Source of the DNA: Bradysia coprophila
Lineage: Eukaryota; Arthropoda; Insecta; Diptera; Sciaridae
DNA length: 64,000 nucleotides
Assembly (NCBI RefSeq): GCF_014529535.1
Contig: NW_023503493.1
Location: forward strand, 17,020,001 to 17,084,000
Direction of reading: 5' to 3'
Part shown: positions 59,763 to 64,000 of the stretch, in pieces
Numbering within the stretch: position 1 is the stretch's first letter
Layout of the letters: every line of letters begins with the position of its first letter
Notes under the pieces: model-generated
Database searches by the model: none
What the model was told of the DNA's origin: nothing
What the model saw: the letters and a program-made list of their open reading frames with translations, nothing else
Position numbers and translations under genes: made by a program

Positions 59763-59950
59763 ATTCATCTGTTATCGACTAAAACAATGACAAGCTCTGG
59801 GAACATGGTTCAAATGGTCATTCAAATTTAAAATTCATGTTAAAAAATTGAAGTACAAGATTCGAAATGAACAGATTAAAAATACTTTGATCGACGGAAG
59901 TAATAGACCCGATAATAATACTGATCATATGCTTGCCGTCTGTAACAGGT
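59763..59950 (+). repeat. Fragment of the large-unit tail
   Basis: Matches unit A and B tails (TATTCATCTGTTATCGA, GACAAGCTCTGG, TTGAAGTACAAGATT, TACTTTGATCGA, AGTAATAGACCCGATAATA) with small indels. It ends where the mariner-like element starts. Confidence 0.7.
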
Positions 59951-60601
59951 TACGAGGGTTGCCTTTTATATTTCTGGCCTAGGGCACTCCTAGCGTTTTC
60001 CTGTGCTAGTTACTGTGTAAGCAGACAACGTTGGACCTTTGTAGGTCAAACTACCACAATGACAACGAAAAGTGTCTTTCGTCTAGTCACAGGAGCCCTT
60101 CTCCCATAGGCCCTCACAAATTTTCTTAAATTTTCACACAAAATGTTTTTTTTTTACTCCAATCAAATGAGGTTGCTTGGTGGAACCAAACATAGTGCTA
60201 CAGGGAGACTACGTCAATACCACTCCAAACACCAACATTCGAAGATCTACCACAATCCATGTCCCAATGAAAATATGAAAATTTGACCCAAGGTTCCCAT
60301 AGAAGAGGACCTATGATATTAGGGCTTTTGTGATTAGACCAAATAAAATGTTATTGTTCTCTTTTGATAGTTTCTCTTAGATAGGTCCAAAGTTATCTGC
60401 TAGCATAGTCGCTAGTATCAAAAAACATTAAAAGTACCCGATGCTACACATTTTTCCCAAAATTCCCAATGAAGTGAAGACCTCTGTCAGAAGGGACTAG
60501 ACCGAAGAATATCTCATGGCTCTCATAAATGTAGTTCTTCCCAAAAAGGTCCAAAGTTATCTGCTAGCATAGTGACAAGCATATGAAAACACGAGAAATG
60601 C

Positions 60602-62194
60602 CAGGGGCGCCGACTTTTGTTTTGGTTGTTGGGTGCAAGATTTAAGTCCATAATATGTAAAGCGCCGCAGGCGAAATTTTTCCAGGCACGGACGAACTAA
60701 GTTGGTTCACAAATGATATGTCTGTGAAGTACCTGCGAACTTAAACCTGCGAATTCTACATTATATTCCAGTCGTTGTGACGATCATTTTACATGAAGTT
60801 TTAGTGATTTCAGGAATTATAAAAAATTCGCAGGTGTGAAACTGCGAAATAAGAAATTCGCAGGTTTAAAACTGCGAAATAAAAAATTCCCAGTTTTGAA
60901 CCTACATGTCAGTGTTCATTTGAGTTCATTTTTATACAGTGTATTAGGTCCCTTATTTGTTGCTTATTTGACGTTTTAAAAATGAGCCGCTCCTGCCTGG
61001 TTTAATTTACTCTGCCGTGAATTTACAACTTTGCTCAAATATTTGTTACTGTCGATCAACAATTTTTCCGCCACATTTAACGTTGCCATTTCCTGACCAA
61101 TCGATCTATCGATTTCCCTTATATTTTCTTCGTTTTTTTGTCCTTATGTTCAAGATCAGCTCTTCTCACCTTAGAATTTTTGAAGATCTAAACAAAGTGA
61201 CAGGAGACAAACAGTTATGGGAATATTTATAACACCCTTATATCAACGCACCATGCAGATGCACCAAAAAAAAAGTGACATTGACAGTATCTAAGTTTGT
61301 ATGAAAATTACTTTTTTGTAGTTTAAGTGAATTGTATGAAGATTTTTTGGACACTGTCCGGTTGTGGTATCTGTAATTTTGACGTGCATTTGCATGGTGC
61401 GTTGCTTATATGCATCAATAGCATCCTTGACTAGCTGTTGTTCTTTGCATCGACTCTTTATTATGCAGAAAGTTTGTGCTGAATACAGCATTTGCGTGGC
61501 TTTTGTCAGTCGTGAAATAACTGGATGTTTAAAATGACCAAGAATATCTTTCATTTCTGATAGTCTAAGCCAATAATTATATGAAGTTTCGTTGAAAATT
61601 ATTTTAATTTACTTTTAGAGCATAAAATCCGCTTGATTGTTATAAATGTTATACTTAATTAAAGTCCTCGAAGTGTCCTACTTAGGACAGTAGGACAAGT
61701 AGGACAAATTTCGAAATAAAACGACAAAGTAGGAAAGTAGGACACTGTGGGAGCGCTACAATCTCGCAATTTTTAGTTTTGAACCTGCGATTTTTCTAGC
61801 TAAACCTCCTAATTTTCATTTGGAACCTGCGAATTTTTAACCAGAGCTTCCAACTTCCCTGTTGGTCCTGCGTTGGTTTTTTGGCAGGTTTGAAACTGCG
61901 AATTTGAACAAGCGAATTTTTTCTGCAGGTTTGAAACTGCGATTTTTTTTGTTCGCAGGTTTGAACCTGCGAATTCTTGAAACTTTCATCAGTAGAAAGT
62001 CATGTAAAATGATTGTCACAACGACCGGACTATAATGTAGAATTCGCAGGTTCAAGTTCGCAGGTACTTCACACACATACAAATGATGCCGTTTTTAACT
62101 AATTTGATCAATATTTTATTGGGTGCTACGCACCCAACAAACTCGTTTGTCGGGTGCTCGCGCACCCATTGCCACCTAGAAGTCGGCGCCTCTG
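60602..62194. mobile_element. hAT-like element, 1593 bp, nested
   Basis: TIRs CAGGGGCGCCGACTT and AAGTCGGCGCCTCTG, flanked by an exact 8-bp duplication AGAAATGC (60594-60601, 62195-62202). Subterminal inverted repeats at about 60728-60796 and 61996-62074, and arrays of TTCGCAGGTTTGAAACTGCG-like words near 60826-60905 and 61780-61980. No transposase is recognisable; an 87-codon frame at 61291-61554 has no known domain. Confidence 0.88.
60907..61019 (+). mobile_element. Right-end fragment of the 204-bp MITE
   Basis: Matches the right half of 10885-11088 (TTCATTTGAGTTCATTTT, CAGTGTATTAGGTCCC, GCCGCTCCTGCCTGG), with a small insertion. It lies inside the nested hAT-like element. Confidence 0.7.
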
Positions 62195-62235
62195 AGAAAT
62201 GCCCTAGGCCAGAAATATAAAAGGCAACCCTCGTA

Positions 62236-63030
62236 TATACCGTTTGTTTACTGAAAGAAGTATCGAATATTTCACACAAAATATGTGTACAAACACAATG
62301 AGATGAGGGAATCAATAACAGTAGATTATAAATGCCAGGACACAGAGTAAGATCAACACACTTCAAGGACAGGCAAAGGAACGGATTTTATTAACTGTCA
62401 TTTGGCTCCTTACTTTGTATGGAACGTCCGTAGCGCAGTGGCATTATACATAAAAAAACTTAATTTACATGCGAATTTCGGACTACTACGTCGAGGAGAC
62501 TCCTTATTTAAATATCCGAGCCTATTTGAGCACAGTGTTATTTTACAATGCAGATTGGTAATTGTATTTATGTAGCAGTTCTATATTATACCACGAACTG
62601 ATGAGTATTTCTATTTCTCGTAATTGTGTTCAAAAACCTATGAACGTAATTTAATACGACGCCGATATGAGGTATCTATTTATTGTACATTGGTAGGTAC
62701 GCCGGTACTATATACTTAAATTGAAATTGAGCGAAAACGAAAAAAAGTAACAAGACTAAACCTTCTTAAGGATGTCGATGTCACTATTCGTACTATTCGT
62801 TCATGAAGTTCTGTAAAGCTATAAAACGATTCCCACCTATTGCACGATAAATGAACAGCGCTTTAAACTTATTGTCTCACATTCCCACACCTAACAACGA
62901 AAATAAATGTTACGATTTATTCGTTGAAACAAAATAAAACTTAAAAGTCCCGTGCGTGTTCGAATAAAGCGTGTCTTTGTGTACCAGGAAAGCATTTTTC
63001 CGAAAAAAAACTTCTCTACCCCTGAATGTG
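62236..63030. other. Intergenic, nothing recognised
   Basis: A CGTAGCGCAGTGGC word at 62427 resembles a tRNA A box but has no B box after it. No gene. Confidence 0.4.
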
Positions 63031-63038
63031 TATATAAA
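63031..63038 (+). promoter_or_regulatory. TATA box (TATATAAA)
   Basis: TATATAAA, with an initiator-like TATTAGTTCC about 25-30 bases downstream. It would drive a leader of about 425 bases ahead of the ATG at 63485. Confidence 0.45.
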
Positions 63039-63484
63039 TGACGGGAAAATCAAGTATTAGTTCCTTCGTGTGGCTTTCATTTCATTCTCGTAGATATTCC
63101 ATAAAAGCTTTGTATAAATTATTGAGCAAACGAAGTTGATTGTAACCATCGAAATTTGTCATTTAAAGTAGTTTTTTTTTATTGAATAAACACACGGTTC
63201 CATATCGGTATTCTAGTGGAACTGCGAGAAATTTTTCGTCGACTGTATTAAATTCCGGCAGTATAGTTTAGGGGTTTCTAGTGATTTGTTGTGAAAAAAT
63301 AATCTGATCCTCTTCCGTCCATTGTTTCATAAAAAAACAAAATTTTGAGATAAAATCAACATTTAAAAAAAATTAATTTCACTCCGGCTTGACGGTCTAT
63401 TTGCGGCTATTAGTGGAACATTGTGGTGTTTGTTTAGTTTATTGACGAATTAAAACTGAAATAACTGTTTGATGTTTAAGTGAA

Positions 63485-63503
63485 ATGAATCTCAATCCGA
63501 AAG
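63485..63503 (+). CDS. Candidate short first coding exon (phase 1)
   Basis: ATG, five more codons (MNLNPK) and one base, then donor AAAG|GTGGGT. An in-frame TGA lies 15 bases upstream, so this ATG would be the start. With the TATA box at 63031 it looks like a compact alternative promoter and first exon. The phase equals that of the exons ending at 31663 and 53563. The exon is very short, so chance is a real possibility. Confidence 0.35.
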
Positions 63504-64000
63504 GTGGGTTAGCTTTATTGACATAATATTGGGTGTTGGCTGAAATTATTTTCTAGATTGGTAGATTGTTTGTGCAAAATTGTCTGTAACAAGACAGCTA
63601 TATGAATTATAAAAAACAAAAGGATGAATTTTATGAAATTCTTGCGAGTTGAAGAGCTTTTCATTTGCCATTTTGTAAATGTGAATATGAAACTTAACAC
63701 TCTCACTGTTAAATGTGCATTTTAAAGCTTAAACTTGGAAGTATATCAATCGCTAAATGTCCGAAAAGACAACTTAAATAAACACCAGGCTATTTTTGTC
63801 ATATAGATAGAACCGAGAAAAATTCTTTGCATTTAAAGCAAACAAACTAATGAGTAGATTGTGAAATGTTGAGGATAACCTTTTGTATTTGAGTCGCTGA
63901 TTAATTGTTTGTTACAATTTTATAATTGGACAAAAATACTCTTAATTAATGTATGAAAACGTGATTGTGTTATAATATCGTGTAACCTAAATATTTCAAC
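63504..64000. other. Right edge, nothing recognised
   Basis: AT-rich; would be intron if the 63485 exon is real. No repeat found. Confidence 0.35.

Larger units (their letters stand above)
59953..62233. mobile_element. Mariner-like element interrupted by hAT-like element
   Basis: TIRs of 34 bp, CGAGGGTTGCCTTTTATATT..., flanked by TA (59951-59952, 62234-62235). Without the nested insertion it is about 680 bp and has no transposase. The CGAGGGTTGC start is like that of many mariner TIRs. A direct repeat GGTCCAAAGTTATCTGCTAG occurs at about 60382 and 60549. Confidence 0.88.

Noticed and set aside
61291-61554. 87-codon frame as a transposase remnant of the hAT-like element
   Set aside because: No hAT dimerisation or zinc-finger motif visible; too short.

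Overview
The window looks like AT-rich nuclear DNA of an insect, most probably a fly and perhaps a nematoceran. The reasons are spliced genes with short GT-AG introns, an MSL2-type RING plus CXC protein, a polydactyl C2H2 zinc-finger gene, and a dense load of non-autonomous transposons. I see no bacterial or organellar signature. The order within flies is an inference; species cannot be read from the window.

Genes. Three protein-coding genes are well supported, all on the minus strand: a 3-exon C2H2 zinc-finger gene (1057-2813), a 3-exon msl-2 homologue (20701-22411), and a leucine-rich-repeat-like nuclear-type protein (41080-42408) with an intron in its 5' UTR. On the plus strand two large first coding exons (31039-31663 and 52651-53563) each end at a good donor in phase 1. 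A tiny third one (63485-63503), behind a TATA box, also ends in phase 1. They could be alternative N-termini of one long gene that continues past the right edge. A short signal-peptide exon (3128-3187) lies head to head with the zinc-finger gene.

Repeats, left half. From 4.49 to about 16.55 kb there are three direct copies of a unit of about 3.7-4.1 kb. Each carries two minus-strand tRNA-like segments with A and B boxes and a plus-strand dimer of a SINE-like element of about 320 bp. Because the copies act as each other's empty sites, three insertions can be resolved to the base: a 204-bp MITE in units A and B, a 95-bp palindrome in B, and a 1575-bp element in C. A diverged direct repeat (3240-3590 and 16803-17258) flanks the array.

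Repeats, right half. The intergenic DNA is a catalogue of inverted-repeat transposons with visible target-site duplications (TSDs): a MITE family with 7-bp TSDs; a TA-flanked MITE (27526); a 3-kb inverted repeat containing tandem repeats (32430-35387); a TAGCG-rich hAT-like element with an 8-bp TSD (43109); a MULE-like MITE with a 9-bp TSD (46106); a 2.1-kb foldback with 710-bp arms (47107-49209); an element with 157-bp TIRs that differ at about one base (56797-58758); an 8-bp-TSD MITE (59484); and a hAT-like element nested in a mariner-like element (59953-62233). The only transposon protein remnant I see is a reverse-transcriptase fragment at 50735-50972. I found no transposase gene, so these elements would depend on enzymes encoded elsewhere.
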